Counted from the first letter of the stretch, positions 9,398-18,980 are shown. The stretch is 64,000 nt of DNA from Tranquillimonas alkanivorans (GCF_900115595.1 NZ_FOXA01000003.1:224468-288467); one strand, 5' to 3'. The notes: generated by a model not told the origin, from the letters alone. A program made the numbers and translations.

Positions 9398-10768
9398 ATG
9401 CTGAAGAACGACATGCTGGAGCAGTGGGACCGCGAGAGCTTCTTCCATCCCTCGACGCACCTGGCCGAGTTCGCGCGCGGCAACGCCCCGCACCGGGTGA
9501 TCCGCGGCGGACAGGGCAGCCATATCGAGGACCGCGACGGCAACCGCCTCCTCGACGCCTTCGCCGGGCTCTACTGCGTGAACGTCGGCTACGGGCGTCA
9601 GGAGATCGCCGAGGCCATCGCCGAGCAGGCGAAGGAGCTGGCCTATTACCACGCCTATGTCGGGCACGGGACCGAGGCCTCGATCACGCTGGCCAAGATG
9701 ATCCTGGACCGCGCGCCGGACCACATGTCGAAGGTCTATTTCGGGATGTCGGGCTCGGACGCGAACGAGACCAACATCAAGCTGGTCTGGTACTACAACA
9801 ACATCCTCGGCCGGCCAGAGAAGAAGAAGATCATCTCGCGCTGGCGCGGATACCACGGTTCGGGGCTGATGACAGGCTCGCTGACGGGGCTCGAGCTGTT
9901 TCACAAGAAGTTCGACCTGCCGCTGAGCCAGGTGATCCACACCGAGGCGCCGTACTATTACCGCCGCCCGGACCTGTCGATGAGCGAGGCCGAGTTCACC
10001 GCGCACTGCGTCGCCGAGCTCGAGGCGCTGATCGAGCGCGAGGGCGCGGACACCATCGCCGCCTTCATCGGCGAGCCGGTGCTGGGCACGGGGGGCATCG
10101 TGCCGCCGCCCGAGGGCTACTGGGACGCCATCCAGGAGGTGCTGGCCAGGCACGACATCCTGCTGATCGCCGACGAGGTGGTGACCGGGTTCGGACGGCT
10201 GGGGTCGATGTTCGGCTCGTTCCATTACGGCCTGGAGCCCGACCTGATGACCATCGCCAAGGGCCTGACCAGCGCCTATGCGCCGCTGTCGGGGTCGATC
10301 GTGTCGGACAAGGTCTGGAAGGTGCTCGAGCAGGGCACCGACGAGAACGGGCCCATCGGGCACGGCTGGACGTACTCGGCCCACCCGATCGGCGCGGCTG
10401 CGGGCGTGGCCAACCTGAAGCTGATCGACGAGCTGAAGCTGGTCGAGAACGCGGGCGAGGTCGGCGCGCACCTGAACCGCGCCATGGCAGAGGCCGTGGG
10501 CGGGCACGCGAATGTCGGCGAGGTGCGCGGCGAGGGCATGCTGTGCGCGGTTGAGCTGGTGGCGGACAAGGAGACGCGTCAATTCTTCGATGCCTCCGAG
10601 AAGGTCGGTGCGAAGGTCTCGGCGGCACTGCTGGAGGAGGGCGTGATCGGGCGTGCCATGCCGCAGGGCGACATCATCGGCTTCGCCCCGCCGTTCTGCC
10701 TGACGACGGACGAGGCGGAAGAGATCGCCGGGAAGACGGCGAAGGCGGTGAAGGCCGTTCTGGGGTGA
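9398..10768 (+). CDS. Class III (omega) aminotransferase, PLP-dependent
   Basis: The 456-residue enzyme transfers an amino group from a terminal amine or amino acid to pyruvate or a similar acceptor. Class III hallmarks are GGQGSHIEDRDGNRLLDAFAG near residue 40, GMSGSDANETNIKL (cofactor phosphate region), DEVVTGFGRLG with the cofactor-binding Asp, and the Schiff-base Lys in MTIAKGLTSAY. AAGGAG lies nine bases before the ATG. It looks closest to the pyruvate-linked omega-transaminases common in roseobacters (beta-alanine, taurine, polyamine derivatives), but the exact substrate cannot be assigned. No linked catabolic genes help. Confidence 0.88.
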   Translation: MLKNDMLEQWDRESFFHPSTHLAEFARGNAPHRVIRGGQGSHIEDRDGNRLLDAFAGLYCVNVGYGRQEIAEAIAEQAKELAYYHAYVGHGTEASITLAKMILDRAPDHMSKVYFGMSGSDANETNIKLVWYYNNILGRPEKKKIISRWRGYHGSGLMTGSLTGLELFHKKFDLPLSQVIHTEAPYYYRRPDLSMSEAEFTAHCVAELEALIEREGADTIAAFIGEPVLGTGGIVPPPEGYWDAIQEVLARHDILLIADEVVTGFGRLGSMFGSFHYGLEPDLMTIAKGLTSAYAPLSGSIVSDKVWKVLEQGTDENGPIGHGWTYSAHPIGAAAGVANLKLIDELKLVENAGEVGAHLNRAMAEAVGGHANVGEVRGEGMLCAVELVADKETRQFFDASEKVGAKVSAALLEEGVIGRAMPQGDIIGFAPPFCLTTDEAEEIAGKTAKAVKAVLG

Positions 10769-10864
10769 GGCTTGCGGGGCGGCCGGTTCGCCTCTCCTGA
10801 TCCAACCTTGCCATTCGCCGCTCACCCATGCCGCTTGGTGGCAGCCGGTTGCTCATCAAGCTCA

Positions 10865-10940
10865 CGCCCATGGGGGCGGCCCGGGCCGCGCCCGGCCGCC
10901 CCCATGGGCGGGCGCTTCGCACCCGCCCGCGGCCGGGTGC
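10865..10940. repeat. Large GC-rich inverted repeat with mutually exclusive hairpins
   Basis: A perfect 17-bp inverted repeat (arms 10865-10881 and 10894-10910, containing CCCATGGGGGCGGCC and its complement) encloses a 12-bp loop. A second hairpin (10906-10928, loop TTC) shares bases with its right arm, and GCACCCG (10919-10925) can instead pair with CGGGTGC (10934-10940). It lies in the 248-bp gap between two convergent genes, so it may act as a bidirectional transcription barrier or be a REP-like dispersed repeat. Confidence 0.7.
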
Positions 10941-11016
10941 TGCCCTTCGAGTGGAACGCGCGGAGAAAATAAAATTTGGTCCGGCGTAGATTGGTCGGTG
11001 CGCTCCGTGAGGAGCC

Positions 11017-11502
11017 TCAGCCCTCCACCACCATCCACGGCTCCCCGAACCAGTGTTCTTCGAGGTTGGAGCCGTCGCCGATGCGATCCACGACGGCGAA
11101 GAGACCCGGCGCGTGGAGCGGGGTCAGCACGCCGTGCCAAGTGCCGCGATGCAAGTTGATGCCCTGGCCGGGCGCGGTCACGAAGGCGCGCGGCGTGCCG
11201 GGGCGGTCGCCGACATCCGGGGCGACGATGACGAGGAACGGGTGTTCGCTCATCGGCAGGAAGGCTTGGCTGCCCTCGGGATGCCGCTCGACCATGTCGA
11301 GGCGGTAGGGCAGGCTGCGGGGCTTGGCGTCGAAGAGGCTGATGCCGGCGCGGCCGCCGCCGAAATCGAGGCGTGCGCGGTCGTGGTAGCGGCCGCAGAG
11401 CCCCTGGTTGATGAGCTTCTCGGGCGCGCCGGAGGTGTCGAGAACGTCGCCGAAGGGGGCGAAGGCGTCGGGGGTCAGCGGGGCGGTGGCAATCTCGCGC
11501 AT
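11017..11502 (-). CDS. allA: Ureidoglycolate lyase
   Basis: AllA splits ureidoglycolate to glyoxylate and urea, the last step of allantoin degradation. The 161-residue protein matches the family in length and in the cupin-type segments FGDVLDTSG, GISLFDAKPRSLPYRLDMVERHPEGSQAFLP and GINLHRGTWHGVL, ending NLEEHWFGEPW. AGGAG stands seven bases before the ATG. It is transcribed with the same polarity and downstream of the puuE-uraD fusion, about 112 bp away, completing a small purine catabolism cluster. Confidence 0.93.
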   Translation of the reverse strand: MREIATAPLTPDAFAPFGDVLDTSGAPEKLINQGLCGRYHDRARLDFGGGRAGISLFDAKPRSLPYRLDMVERHPEGSQAFLPMSEHPFLVIVAPDVGDRPGTPRAFVTAPGQGINLHRGTWHGVLTPLHAPGLFAVVDRIGDGSNLEEHWFGEPWMVVEG

Positions 11503-11545
11503 CAGCGGCTCCTGTCAGGGCACTTGGTGCCGGAGGGAGCCTACG

Positions 11546-11575
11546 GCGGGAGTATTTTCGGCAAGAGGAAACGCA
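11546..11575 (+). repeat. Dispersed GAGTATTTTC element, copy 1
   Basis: GCGGGAGTATTTTCGGCAAG and the following AGGAAACGC match, with few changes, a copy at 21849-21876 on the opposite strand (GTGAGTATTTTCAGCAAGAG). It lies between allA and puuE-uraD. Confidence 0.6.
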
Positions 11576-11614
11576 GGTGTCGATCCGGCGACCGGCAGGC
11601 GGCGTGGCCGGCGG

Positions 11615-13039
11615 TCACGGGAGCATTTCTTGCAGGCGGAGTTCCGCGATGCGCTCGACCTGCCGGCAGGCCTCGGCCATCTCGGTGGCGCGGTTGTTGG
11701 CGACGCGGCGCTGGAAAGCCTCGAGGATGGACTGCTTGGTGTTGTCGCGCACGGCGATGATGAAGGGGAAGCCGAACTTCTCGGTGTAGGCGTCGTTTAG
11801 CCGCTCGAAGGTTTCGCGCTCCCGGTCGGTGAGCGCATCGAGTCCGGCGGACGCCTGTTCGGCGGTGCTGGCCTCGGTCAGCCGCTTCGCCGCCGCCAGC
11901 TTGCCGGCGAGGTCGGGGTGGGCGCGCAGGACGCCCAGGCGCTCGTCCTCGGAGGCCGAGCGGAAGGCACGTGCCAGCGCGCTGTGCACGCCGGTCGCGG
12001 TATCGTGGGCCGGGCCGAGCTCGAGCCCGTGTGCGCGTTCGGCGATCCAGGGCGAATGCTCGAACACGCCGCCGAAGCGGGCGACGAAGGTGGCGCGGTC
12101 CATCCGCGAGGGATGTTCGACCACCTGCGGCGGGTGCGTCTCGGCCCAATGGCGGGCGATGTCGATGCGGCGGGCGAACCAGACGCCTTCGTGCCCCCGC
12201 GCGTAGTCGAGGAACCGCCTGAGCGCCTGCACGCGGCCGGGGCGACCGACGAGGCGGCAGTGCAGGCCGATGGACAGCATCTTCGGCTGCCCGTCGGCGC
12301 CCTCGGCATAAAGCGCGTCGAAGCTGTCCTTCAGGTAGTTTCCGAATTGGTCGCCGGAGTTGAAGCCCTGCGGCGTGGCGAAGCGCATGTCGTTGGCGTC
12401 CAGCGTGTAGGGCACGATCAGCTGGTCGCGCTCGCCCACCTTGATCCAGTGGGGCAGGTCGTCGTCGTAGGCGTCGGCGATGTAGTCGAAGCCGCCTTCC
12501 TCGGCCACCAGCCGCACCGTGTTCATCGAGCAGCGGCCCAGATACCAGCCGCGGGGACGCGCGCCCGTGACCTCGGCGTGCAGGCGGATCGCCTCGTGCA
12601 GGTGGCGGGCCTCCTCCTCCTCGGGCATGTCCTTGTATTCGATCCACTTCCACCCGTGGCTCGCGATCTCCCACTCGGCCTCCTGCATCGCCTTCACCTG
12701 TGCCGGCGAGCGGGCGAGGGCGGTGGCGACGCCGTAGACGGTGACGGGGATGTTCATGCCGGTGAACAGGCGGTGAAGCCGCCAGAAGCCGGCGCGCGCG
12801 CCGTATTCGTAGATCGATTCCATGTTCCAGTGGCGCTGGCCGGGCCATTGCGCGGCGCCGACGATCTCGGACAGGAAGGCCTCGGACGCGGCGTCGCCGT
12901 GGAGGATGTTGTTCTCGCCGCCCTCCTCGTAGTTCACCACGATCTGCACGGCGATCTTCGCGCCGCCGGGCCATTTCGCATCGGGGGGCGTGGGGCCGTG
13001 GCCATGCATGTCGCGGGGATAGCGAGGGGCGTCCGTCAT
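11615..13039 (-). CDS. puuE: Allantoinase PuuE fused to OHCU decarboxylase UraD
   Basis: This 474-residue bifunctional protein combines two ureide-pathway enzymes. Residues about 1-305 are a polysaccharide-deacetylase-fold allantoinase (Puu[45 protein letters not shown]), opening the allantoin ring to allantoate. Residues about 310-474 are OHCU decarboxylase ([47 protein letters not shown]), making S-allantoin from 2-oxo-4-hydroxy-4-carboxy-5-ureidoimidazoline. GGAAGGA precedes the chosen ATG; an upstream in-frame ATG (13096) lacks support. The gene diverges from uraH-puuD across 68 bp that should hold both promoters. Confidence 0.93.
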   Translation of the reverse strand: MTDAPRYPRDMHGHGPTPPDAKWPGGAKIAVQIVVNYEEGGENNILHGDAASEAFLSEIVGAAQWPGQRHWNMESIYEYGARAGFWRLHRLFTGMNIPVTVYGVATALARSPAQVKAMQEAEWEIASHGWKWIEYKDMPEEEEARHLHEAIRLHAEVTGARPRGWYLGRCSMNTVRLVAEEGGFDYIADAYDDDLPHWIKVGERDQLIVPYTLDANDMRFATPQGFNSGDQFGNYLKDSFDALYAEGADGQPKMLSIGLHCRLVGRPGRVQALRRFLDYARGHEGVWFARRIDIARHWAETHPPQVVEHPSRMDRATFVARFGGVFEHSPWIAERAHGLELGPAHDTATGVHSALARAFRSASEDERLGVLRAHPDLAGKLAAAKRLTEASTAEQASAGLDALTDRERETFERLNDAYTEKFGFPFIIAVRDNTKQSILEAFQRRVANNRATEMAEACRQVERIAELRLQEMLP

Positions 13040-13107
13040 CTCGTCCTTCCTTCTTCCGGCGATCCCCCTTAGACCGGGTGCCGGCTTGCAAGACAAGGGG
13101 AGGCAGC

Positions 13108-13464
13108 ATGGCCGAAGGGTTCCTCACGACACATGTTCTGGATACCGCCCGGGGCTGCCCGGCCGCCGGTCTCCGGATCGATCTCTATCGAATCGCGGGG
13201 CGGGACCGCGTGCATCTGCACAGCCTGTCCACCAACGCCGACGGGCGCACCGACGGGGCGATCCTGCCGACCGAGGATTTCGCACCCGGCACCTACGAGC
13301 TGGTGTTTCACGCCGGCGACTACCTGCGGGGGGCCGGACTGCCGGTGGATCCGGTGGCCTTCCTGGACGAGGTGCCGATCCGCTTCGGGATGAGCGACGA
13401 CACGCATTACCACGTGCCGCTCCTGCTTTCGCCCTACGGCTATTCGACCTATCGCGGCAGCTGA
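13108..13464 (+). CDS. uraH: 5-hydroxyisourate hydrolase (transthyretin-like)
   Basis: UraH hydrolyses 5-hydroxyisourate to OHCU, the second step after urate oxidation. The 118-residue protein begins with the conserved [17 protein letters not shown], has the internal TNADGRTD segment and [19 protein letters not shown], ending in the diagnostic YRGS tetrapeptide (115-118). GGGGAGG lies five bases before the ATG; an earlier in-frame ATG is rejected. It is followed three bases later by puuD, so the two are one transcript. Confidence 0.97.
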   Translation: MAEGFLTTHVLDTARGCPAAGLRIDLYRIAGRDRVHLHSLSTNADGRTDGAILPTEDFAPGTYELVFHAGDYLRGAGLPVDPVAFLDEVPIRFGMSDDTHYHVPLLLSPYGYSTYRGS

Positions 13465-13467
13465 CCC

Positions 13468-14688
13468 ATGTACGATTTCGCTGTTCTGTGGGACTGGGCG
13501 GGTTTCGCCATCCGCTGGCTGCACGTCGTCACCGCGATCGCATGGATCGGGTCGTCGTTCTATTTCATCGCGCTCGACCTGGGCCTGAACCGCAACATTC
13601 CCGGTCCGGCGGATGGCGAGGAATGGCAGGTTCACGGCGGCGGCTTCTATCACATCCAGAAATACCTCGTCGCGCCCGAGCGGATGCCCGAGCACCTGAC
13701 CTGGTTCAAGTGGGAGAGCTACTGGACCTGGATGTCGGGCGCCGCCCTTCTGATGGTGATCTACTGGGCGGGGGCCGAGCTTTACCTGATCGACCCGTCC
13801 AAGGCGGACCTCGCCATCTGGCAGGGCATCGCGATCTCGGCCCTGTCGCTGACCATCGGCTGGCTGGTCTACGACTATCTGTGCAAGTCGCCGCTGGGCG
13901 AGCGGCCGACGGTGCTGATGCTGCTGCTGTTCGTGCTGCTGGTCGCGATGTCGTGGGGCTATAACCAGGTGTTCACGGGGCGCGCGTCGCTTCTGCACCT
14001 GGGGGCGTTCACCGCGACGATCATGACCGCCAATGTGTTCTTCATCATCATGCCCAACCAGCGCATCGTGGTGGCGGACCTGAAGGCGGGGCGCAAGCCC
14101 GATCCGAAATACGGCAAGATCGCCAAGCTGCGCTCGACCCACAACAACTACCTGACGCTGCCGGTCATCTTCCTGATGCTGTCGAACCACTACCCGCTGG
14201 CCTTCGCGACCGAGAACGCGTGGATCATCGCGGCGCTGGTGTTCCTTCTGGGCGTGACGATCCGGCACTGGTTCAACACCCGCCACGCCCGCGCCGGCAG
14301 CCCGCACTGGACCTGGGGCGCGACCGTGGTGATCTTCCTGGTCATCGCGTGGCTCTCGACCGCGCCGATGTTCGCTCCGATTGAGGCGGCAGAGGCGCGG
14401 CCGATGACGGCGGGCGAGGAGCAGTTCGCCGAGGCGGAGGGCTTCGACGAGGTCTATAATGTCGTGCTCGGCCGCTGCTCGATGTGCCACGCGCGAGAGC
14501 CGGTCTGGCCGGGCATTCGCTGGGCGCCGAAGGGCGTGCTGCTGGAGACCGAGGCCGACGTGGCGCGCCACGCGCGGCCGATCTATCTTCAGGCGGGCGT
14601 GACCCATGCCATGCCGCCGGCCAACATCACCTGGATGGAGCCCGAGGAGCGCGACCGGATCGCGGCCTGGTACCGCGCGGCGCGCTGA
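13468..14688 (+). CDS. puuD: Membrane urate hydroxylase with C-terminal cytochrome c domain
   Basis: PuuD oxidises urate to 5-hydroxyisourate and passes electrons to the respiratory chain through a c-type haem, unlike the soluble peroxide-forming uricase. The 406-residue protein has about eight to nine membrane helices over residues 1-310 (start WAGFAIRWLHVVTAIAWIGSSFYF), then a periplasmic cytochrome c domain with CSMCH at 337-341 and a distal Met in the THAMPPANITWM stretch. It is cotranscribed with uraH. With the divergent puuE-uraD and allA, the cluster covers urate to glyoxylate. Confidence 0.95.
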   Translation: MYDFAVLWDWAGFAIRWLHVVTAIAWIGSSFYFIALDLGLNRNIPGPADGEEWQVHGGGFYHIQKYLVAPERMPEHLTWFKWESYWTWMSGAALLMVIYWAGAELYLIDPSKADLAIWQGIAISALSLTIGWLVYDYLCKSPLGERPTVLMLLLFVLLVAMSWGYNQVFTGRASLLHLGAFTATIMTANVFFIIMPNQRIVVADLKAGRKPDPKYGKIAKLRSTHNNYLTLPVIFLMLSNHYPLAFATENAWIIAALVFLLGVTIRHWFNTRHARAGSPHWTWGATVVIFLVIAWLSTAPMFAPIEAAEARPMTAGEEQFAEAEGFDEVYNVVLGRCSMCHAREPVWPGIRWAPKGVLLETEADVARHARPIYLQAGVTHAMPPANITWMEPEERDRIAAWYRAAR

Positions 14689-14710
14689 CGATCCTGCTGC
14701 GACGAATCGA

Positions 14711-14760
14711 AGGCCCGTTCCGGGCCTGCCTTCGGCGAGGATATTTCAGGACCGAAGAGG
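14711..14760 (+). repeat. Dispersed intergenic element, copy B
   Basis: The hairpin AGGCCCG-TTC-CGGGCCT (14711-14727) is followed by CGGCGAGGATATTTCAGGAC and CGAAGAGG. It is identical at about 46 of 50 positions to copy C at 59641-59690. It lies between the convergent puuD and dtd genes, where it could stop transcription. Confidence 0.8.
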
Positions 14761-14807
14761 GGCAGGGGACGCCTGGGCCGTCGTTGCGATAAAGGGCCGC
14801 GCGGGCC

Positions 14808-15245
14808 TCAGCTTTCCATCCAGATCGTCACGGGGCCATCGTTGACGAGGCTCACGGCCATGTCGGCGCCGAAGCGGCCCTGCGCGACCTCGAGCCCCTC
14901 GGCCCGGAGGCGGTCGGCGAAATAGTCGTAAAGGCGCTCGCCCTCGTCCGGGGCCGCGGCGGTCGAGAAGCCGGGGCGGTTGCCGCGTGAGGTGTCGGCG
15001 GCCAGCGTAAACTGGCTGACGACGAGCACCGCGCCACCCGCGTCGCTTACCGATCGGTTCATCCGCCCCTCGTCGTCGCGGAAGATGCGCAGCTTGGCGA
15101 CCTTTGCGGCAAGGCGGTCGGCCTGCGCTTCGGTGTCGCCCTGCATGGCGCAGACCAGGATCAGGAGGCCGGGGCCGATTTCCCCGATCGTCTCGCCGTC
15201 CACGTCGACCCGTGCGCCGGTGACGCGCTGGAGGAGGGCGCGCAC
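14808..15245 (-). CDS. dtd: D-aminoacyl-tRNA deacylase
   Basis: Dtd removes D-amino acids (and misacylated Gly) from tRNAs in the cytosol. The 145-residue length is standard, and the cross-subunit motifs are present: SQFTLAAD and NDGPVTIW. Translation starts at GTG (15245), one base after the stop of the upstream sugar kinase, so the two are translationally coupled. The C-terminus MES is intact. Confidence 0.96.
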   Translation of the reverse strand: MRALLQRVTGARVDVDGETIGEIGPGLLILVCAMQGDTEAQADRLAAKVAKLRIFRDDEGRMNRSVSDAGGAVLVVSQFTLAADTSRGNRPGFSTAAAPDEGERLYDYFADRLRAEGLEVAQGRFGADMAVSLVNDGPVTIWMES

Positions 15246-15246
15246 C

Positions 15247-16167
15247 CTACAGTTCCTCCCGCCGGGGCGGGCTCGCGCCGGCGCGGGCGACGGTGATGGA
15301 GGCGGCGCGGACGCCGAGGGCGAGCGCCGCCTCGATCGTTTCGGGAGAGAGGGTGGCGATCGCTTTCTTGCTCAGCGCGCCGGCGTCGGACAGCCCGGCG
15401 AGCACGCCGGCGTTGAAGGTGTCGCCCGCGCCTACGGTGTCCACCACCGTCACCGGGCGCGCGGGGACGGCGACGGTATGTTCGGCGGTGTAACCGGTCG
15501 CGCCCTTGGCGCCCTCGGTGATGCAGACGAGCTTCGGCCCTTTCTGCAACAGGGCGCGGGCCAGCGCGGCCGTGTCGCCGCGGCCTTCAAGCCAGTGCAG
15601 GTCGTCGTCCGACAGCTTCACGATATCGGCGAGCGCGATCATCCGCTCGATCCGGGCGCGGTAGGTGGGCTCGTCGCGGACGAAGCCGGGGCGGATGTTG
15701 GGATCGATCATCGTGACGCGCACGTCAGCCTCGCGCGTCATCAGCGCCTCTAAGCTCGATCCGCAGGGTTCTGCCACCAGACTGATGCCGCCGAAGAACA
15801 GGGCGTCCACATCCGGTCCGAGCGCGGGCAGGTCATCCTCGGACAGCATCCGGCCGGCTGTGTTTTCGTCGTAGAAGGCATAGGTGGCCTGCCCCTCGAC
15901 CAGTTGCACGAAGGCAAGTGTCGTGGGCCTGTCGCTCAATGCGGCGGGGCTGGCGTCGACGCCGCTTTTTCCGAGCGCGTCGGTGAGCATGGCTCCGAAC
16001 AGGTCTGTGGACAGGCCGCTGAAGAAGCCCGTCGGCGCGCCGAGGCGACCGAGCGCGACGGCGGTGTTGAAGACCGCGCCGCCCGGGTAGGGTGCGAAGG
16101 CGCTTTCACCCGCCGTCGTCGTGCGGGGCAGCATGTCGATCAAGGCTTCGCCGCAGCACAGGATCAT
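15247..16167 (-). CDS. PfkB-family carbohydrate kinase (fructokinase-like)
   Basis: The 306-residue kinase uses ATP to phosphorylate a sugar. It has the PfkB signature 1 region [20 protein letters not shown] and signature 2 [17 protein letters not shown] with the catalytic Asp and anion hole GAGD. The opening [14 protein letters not shown] and layout resemble fructokinases. AAGGAGGAG precedes the ATG. It is the first gene of a two-gene unit with dtd. No sugar transporter is nearby, so the in vivo sugar is uncertain. Confidence 0.88.
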   Translation of the reverse strand: MILCCGEALIDMLPRTTTAGESAFAPYPGGAVFNTAVALGRLGAPTGFFSGLSTDLFGAMLTDALGKSGVDASPAALSDRPTTLAFVQLVEGQATYAFYDENTAGRMLSEDDLPALGPDVDALFFGGISLVAEPCGSSLEALMTREADVRVTMIDPNIRPGFVRDEPTYRARIERMIALADIVKLSDDDLHWLEGRGDTAALARALLQKGPKLVCITEGAKGATGYTAEHTVAVPARPVTVVDTVGAGDTFNAGVLAGLSDAGALSKKAIATLSPETIEAALALGVRAASITVARAGASPPRREEL

Positions 16168-16313
16168 CGGCACTCCTCCTTTGGCCAGTGACAGCTTTAT
16201 GGACGCCGGCGCGTCGCCGCAACCGCGCCGGCGCCGTTGACGCAAATCAAGGCGGCGGACCACGCCGGGCGGAAGATGGGGGCGTTGGATGGACCAGTGG
16301 AAGGAGGTTCGAC

Positions 16314-16730
16314 ATGGTCGAGAAGACACATACCAGCGGCTTCTGGCCGTCGCTCTACGACCCGCTGCGGCAGTTCGGAAGCCGCGTCGCGGAATGGATC
16401 GCCCCCGCATCCGAGGCGTCGAGCAAGAACAACGCCTATACCATCGCCGTCGAGCTTCCCGGCGTGGAGGAGAAAGACATCGACCTGAGCGTGCAGGAGG
16501 GCATGCTGTCGCTGAAGGGCGAGAAGAAGACCAGCCGCGAGGAGAAGGGCGAGACCTGGTATTTCTCGGAGCGGCAGTACGGCGCGTTCAGCCGCTCGTT
16601 CCGCTTGCCGCCGGACGCCGACGAGACCAAGGTCGAGGCGGACCTGAGGGACGGAGTGCTGACGATCACGGTGCCGAAGAAGACGGCGTCCGAACCCGCG
16701 TCGTCCCGGGTGCAGATACGCAAGGGCTGA
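16314..16730 (+). CDS. Hsp20/alpha-crystallin small heat-shock protein
   Basis: This 138-residue holdase binds unfolding proteins in the cytosol. The alpha-crystallin domain spans about 37-138 (NNAYTIAVELPGVEEKDIDLSV, LSLKGEKKT, YGAFSRSFRLPPDAD, LRDGVLTITVPK) with the conserved GVLTI segment. AAGGAGG stands six bases upstream of the ATG. It diverges from the sugar kinase across about 145 bp. No CIRCE copy is seen upstream, so any heat induction would need RpoH or another regulator. Confidence 0.95.
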   Translation: MVEKTHTSGFWPSLYDPLRQFGSRVAEWIAPASEASSKNNAYTIAVELPGVEEKDIDLSVQEGMLSLKGEKKTSREEKGETWYFSERQYGAFSRSFRLPPDADETKVEADLRDGVLTITVPKKTASEPASSRVQIRKG

Positions 16731-16750
16731 CGCGGAGAGCCGAGCATGGC

Positions 16751-16775
16751 GTCCGTCCGGCAGGGCCGGACGGGC
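16751..16775. terminator. Hairpin between convergent Hsp20 and DUF2927 genes
   Basis: GTCCGTCCGGC-AGG-GCCGGACGGGC pairs over 11 positions (one G-T wobble). There is no T-run, so it is only a possible bidirectional terminator. Confidence 0.4.
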
Positions 16776-16826
16776 GCGCTGGCCGCAAGCGATGGAAACT
16801 TGCTGCGAGAGGGGCGCCGCGTCGCC

Positions 16827-17783
16827 TCAGCTCTCGGGAAGCAGTTCGGCGGCGACCTCGGCGGCGCGGAGGCGCGCCGTCTTTGCGTCCATACCGGGCT
16901 CGAGCCGGTCGTCGTAGAGGATGCGCAGGAGGTATTCGTCGTGCGTGGTCAGCAGGCCGAATTCCTCGTCGTCGTTGAAGACCGAGGGACGGGCGGCGGG
17001 GCTGTCGTTGGACAGGCCCAGCCCTTGGGCGAGCTCTTCGTGGATGCACGACAGGCGCAGGAGGTCCGGGTGTTCGCCGCGAATGATGGCCACCGCGCGG
17101 GTATAGGCGCCGCTGTCGTCCGGATCGAGCGCGAAGACCAGGCAGTAGCTGGTGCGCGGGAGGTCGACGACCGTCTCGATCGCGGCCTCGCTCATCCCCG
17201 GAATCAGCTTGCGCAGGCGGGGGCCAAGCGCGCGGCGCTCAGGCTCGTTCACGACGAAGACGTTGAAGTTGCCGCCCGACGGGACCTGCCGGATGGGCAG
17301 GCTGGTGACACGGGACAGACGGTCGGCATAGGCCGAGATAGCGTTGCGATCGCGCACGCGCTTGTCGCGCGGGACGGTGTCGCCGAACTCGACCTGCATC
17401 TCGATGGGTGTTTCCCAGCGGTGCAGGCGGCTTTCGGTCTGGCGCGCGACGATGCGGCCGCCTTCGGTCGCGTATTCCTCGAACAGCGCGATGCGCACGA
17501 AGTTTTCGACAAGCTGCCGCTCGGTGAAGGGCGTGTCGGGGCCTCCGCCGTCGGTGCGCAACAGGCCCTGCGCGACAAGGCTGTCCTGCACGCTGCGGTA
17601 GTATTGTTCGAGCTGCCGGCTCTCCGCCGTCTGTTCCGGGCGCGCCGGCTCGACCGGCGCGGGCAGCTTGGCCGGGCGCTCGGGCGGGCGCGGCACCGGT
17701 TCGACCGGGGCGATCACGTCGCAGGCGGCGAGACCCAGAAGGGCGGCGGCGACGCCGGGCAGGAGGAAGCGCGAAAGATGCAT
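16827..17783 (-). CDS. DUF2927 lipoprotein
   Basis: The 318-residue protein has a lipoprotein signal (MHLSRFLLPGVAAALLGLAAC, lipobox LAAC), so it should be anchored in the envelope. After a Pro-rich linker, residues about 65-318 match DUF2927, including HEELAQGLGL (248-257), which resembles a zinc-protease HExxH-type motif but lacks the second His. Biochemical function is unknown. It is the last gene of the terC-xpaC-telA unit, 6 bp after telA, suggesting a role in the same envelope process. Confidence 0.85.
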   Translation of the reverse strand: MHLSRFLLPGVAAALLGLAACDVIAPVEPVPRPPERPAKLPAPVEPARPEQTAESRQLEQYYRSVQDSLVAQGLLRTDGGGPDTPFTERQLVENFVRIALFEEYATEGGRIVARQTESRLHRWETPIEMQVEFGDTVPRDKRVRDRNAISAYADRLSRVTSLPIRQVPSGGNFNVFVVNEPERRALGPRLRKLIPGMSEAAIETVVDLPRTSYCLVFALDPDDSGAYTRAVAIIRGEHPDLLRLSCIHEELAQGLGLSNDSPAARPSVFNDDEEFGLLTTHDEYLLRILYDDRLEPGMDAKTARLRAAEVAAELLPES

Positions 17784-17789
17784 GGACCC

Positions 17790-18980
17790 TCAGCGGCCGG
17801 GCACGGCGGACCCGGTGGCGGCGCCGGTCTTTCCGCCCTGCCTGCGGGCGGACGCGAGCGCGGTCTTCAGGTCGGCTTCCATCTTCTCCAGTTCCTCCTC
17901 GGCGGCGGCGCGGCGGCTCTTGCCCTCGTCGGCGATCTGCAGGCTTTCCTCGATGGCGGCGATCAGGTCGGAATTGGCCTGCTTCACCGCCTCGATGTCG
18001 AAGACGCCCCGCTCCATCTCCTGCCGCACCTCGCGATTCGAGTCCCGCAGGTTTTTCGCGTTCGCCGTCAGAAGATCGTTGGTGAGGTCGTTGGCCTCTT
18101 TCACGGCGCCCGCGGCTTCGCGCGAGCGGTGAATGGTCACCGACTGCGCAAGCTGGGTTTCCCACAGCGGAACCGTGTTGACGAGGGTGGAATTGATCTT
18201 GGTGACCAGGCTCTTGTCGTTTTCCTGTACCAGCCGGATCGACGGGAGCGACTGCATCGTGACCTGGCGCGTCAGCTTCAGGTCGTGCACCCGCCGTTCC
18301 AGGTCGTCGCGGGCCGCCCGCAGGTCGCGCAGCTGCTGCGCCTTCATCACCGCCTGCTCTTCGGGGGCGGCGTCGACCCCGGCTTCGAGCGCCGGGATGT
18401 CGGCCTCGTCCAGCCGGCGCAGCTTTTCATCGCCCGCCGCGATGTAGAGCGCGAGTTCGTCGTAGAAGGCCAGTGTCTTGTCGTAGAGGATGTCGAGCGC
18501 CTTGATATCCTTCATCAGCCGATGCTCGTGGGTCAGAAGCCCGTCGGTGATGCGATCGATCTGGGCCTGCACCTCTTCGTAGCGGGCCGTGAACTTCGCC
18601 AGCGGCGACATGCGGCCGGTGATCTTCTCCCACCACGACCGCTTGCGGTTCAGGTCCAGCTCCTCGGTCGAGAAGCCGCGCAGGGTCGAGACGATCTCGC
18701 GCAGCGAATCGCCGGCCGGGCCGATGTCTTTGTTGCGCACGTCGGCGAGCATGGACTGGCTGATCTGCTGAAGCTCGGCCTGCGCCGCCGACCCGAATGA
18801 CACGACGGAGTTCGAATCGTGCAGGTCGATCTCGTCCATGCGCTTCTCGATCTCGGCCGCGCGGGGGGAGTCCGGGGCGTAGCCGGGCGCGTCCCGGCGG
18901 GGGGTGTCGAGTGTCACGGCGTTCAACTCCTCGAGCTCCCGGACGGTTTCCGTGGCTTTCCTGCGGACGTCGTCGGACAT
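17790..18980 (-). CDS. telA: TelA-family toxic anion resistance protein
   Basis: The 396-residue mostly helical, coiled-coil protein matches TelA (PF05816): LQQISQSMLADVRNKDIGPAGDSLREIVSTLRG, SWWEKITG, and MQSLPSIRLVQENDKSLVTKINSTLVNTVPLWETQL. TelA relatives are linked to tellurite and to cell-envelope stress tolerance, but the mechanism is unresolved. GAGG lies four bases before the ATG. It follows the XpaC-like gene by 34 bp and precedes the DUF2927 lipoprotein gene. Confidence 0.92.
   Translation of the reverse strand: MSDDVRRKATETVRELEELNAVTLDTPRRDAPGYAPDSPRAAEIEKRMDEIDLHDSNSVVSFGSAAQAELQQISQSMLADVRNKDIGPAGDSLREIVSTLRGFSTEELDLNRKRSWWEKITGRMSPLAKFTARYEEVQAQIDRITDGLLTHEHRLMKDIKALDILYDKTLAFYDELALYIAAGDEKLRRLDEADIPALEAGVDAAPEEQAVMKAQQLRDLRAARDDLERRVHDLKLTRQVTMQSLPSIRLVQENDKSLVTKINSTLVNTVPLWETQLAQSVTIHRSREAAGAVKEANDLTNDLLTANAKNLRDSNREVRQEMERGVFDIEAVKQANSDLIAAIEESLQIADEGKSRRAAAEEELEKMEADLKTALASARRQGGKTGAATGSAVPGR

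Noticed and set aside
13069..14607. 512-residue minus-strand ORF
   Set aside because: Antisense to uraH-puuD; no recognizable family and the sense genes are certain.
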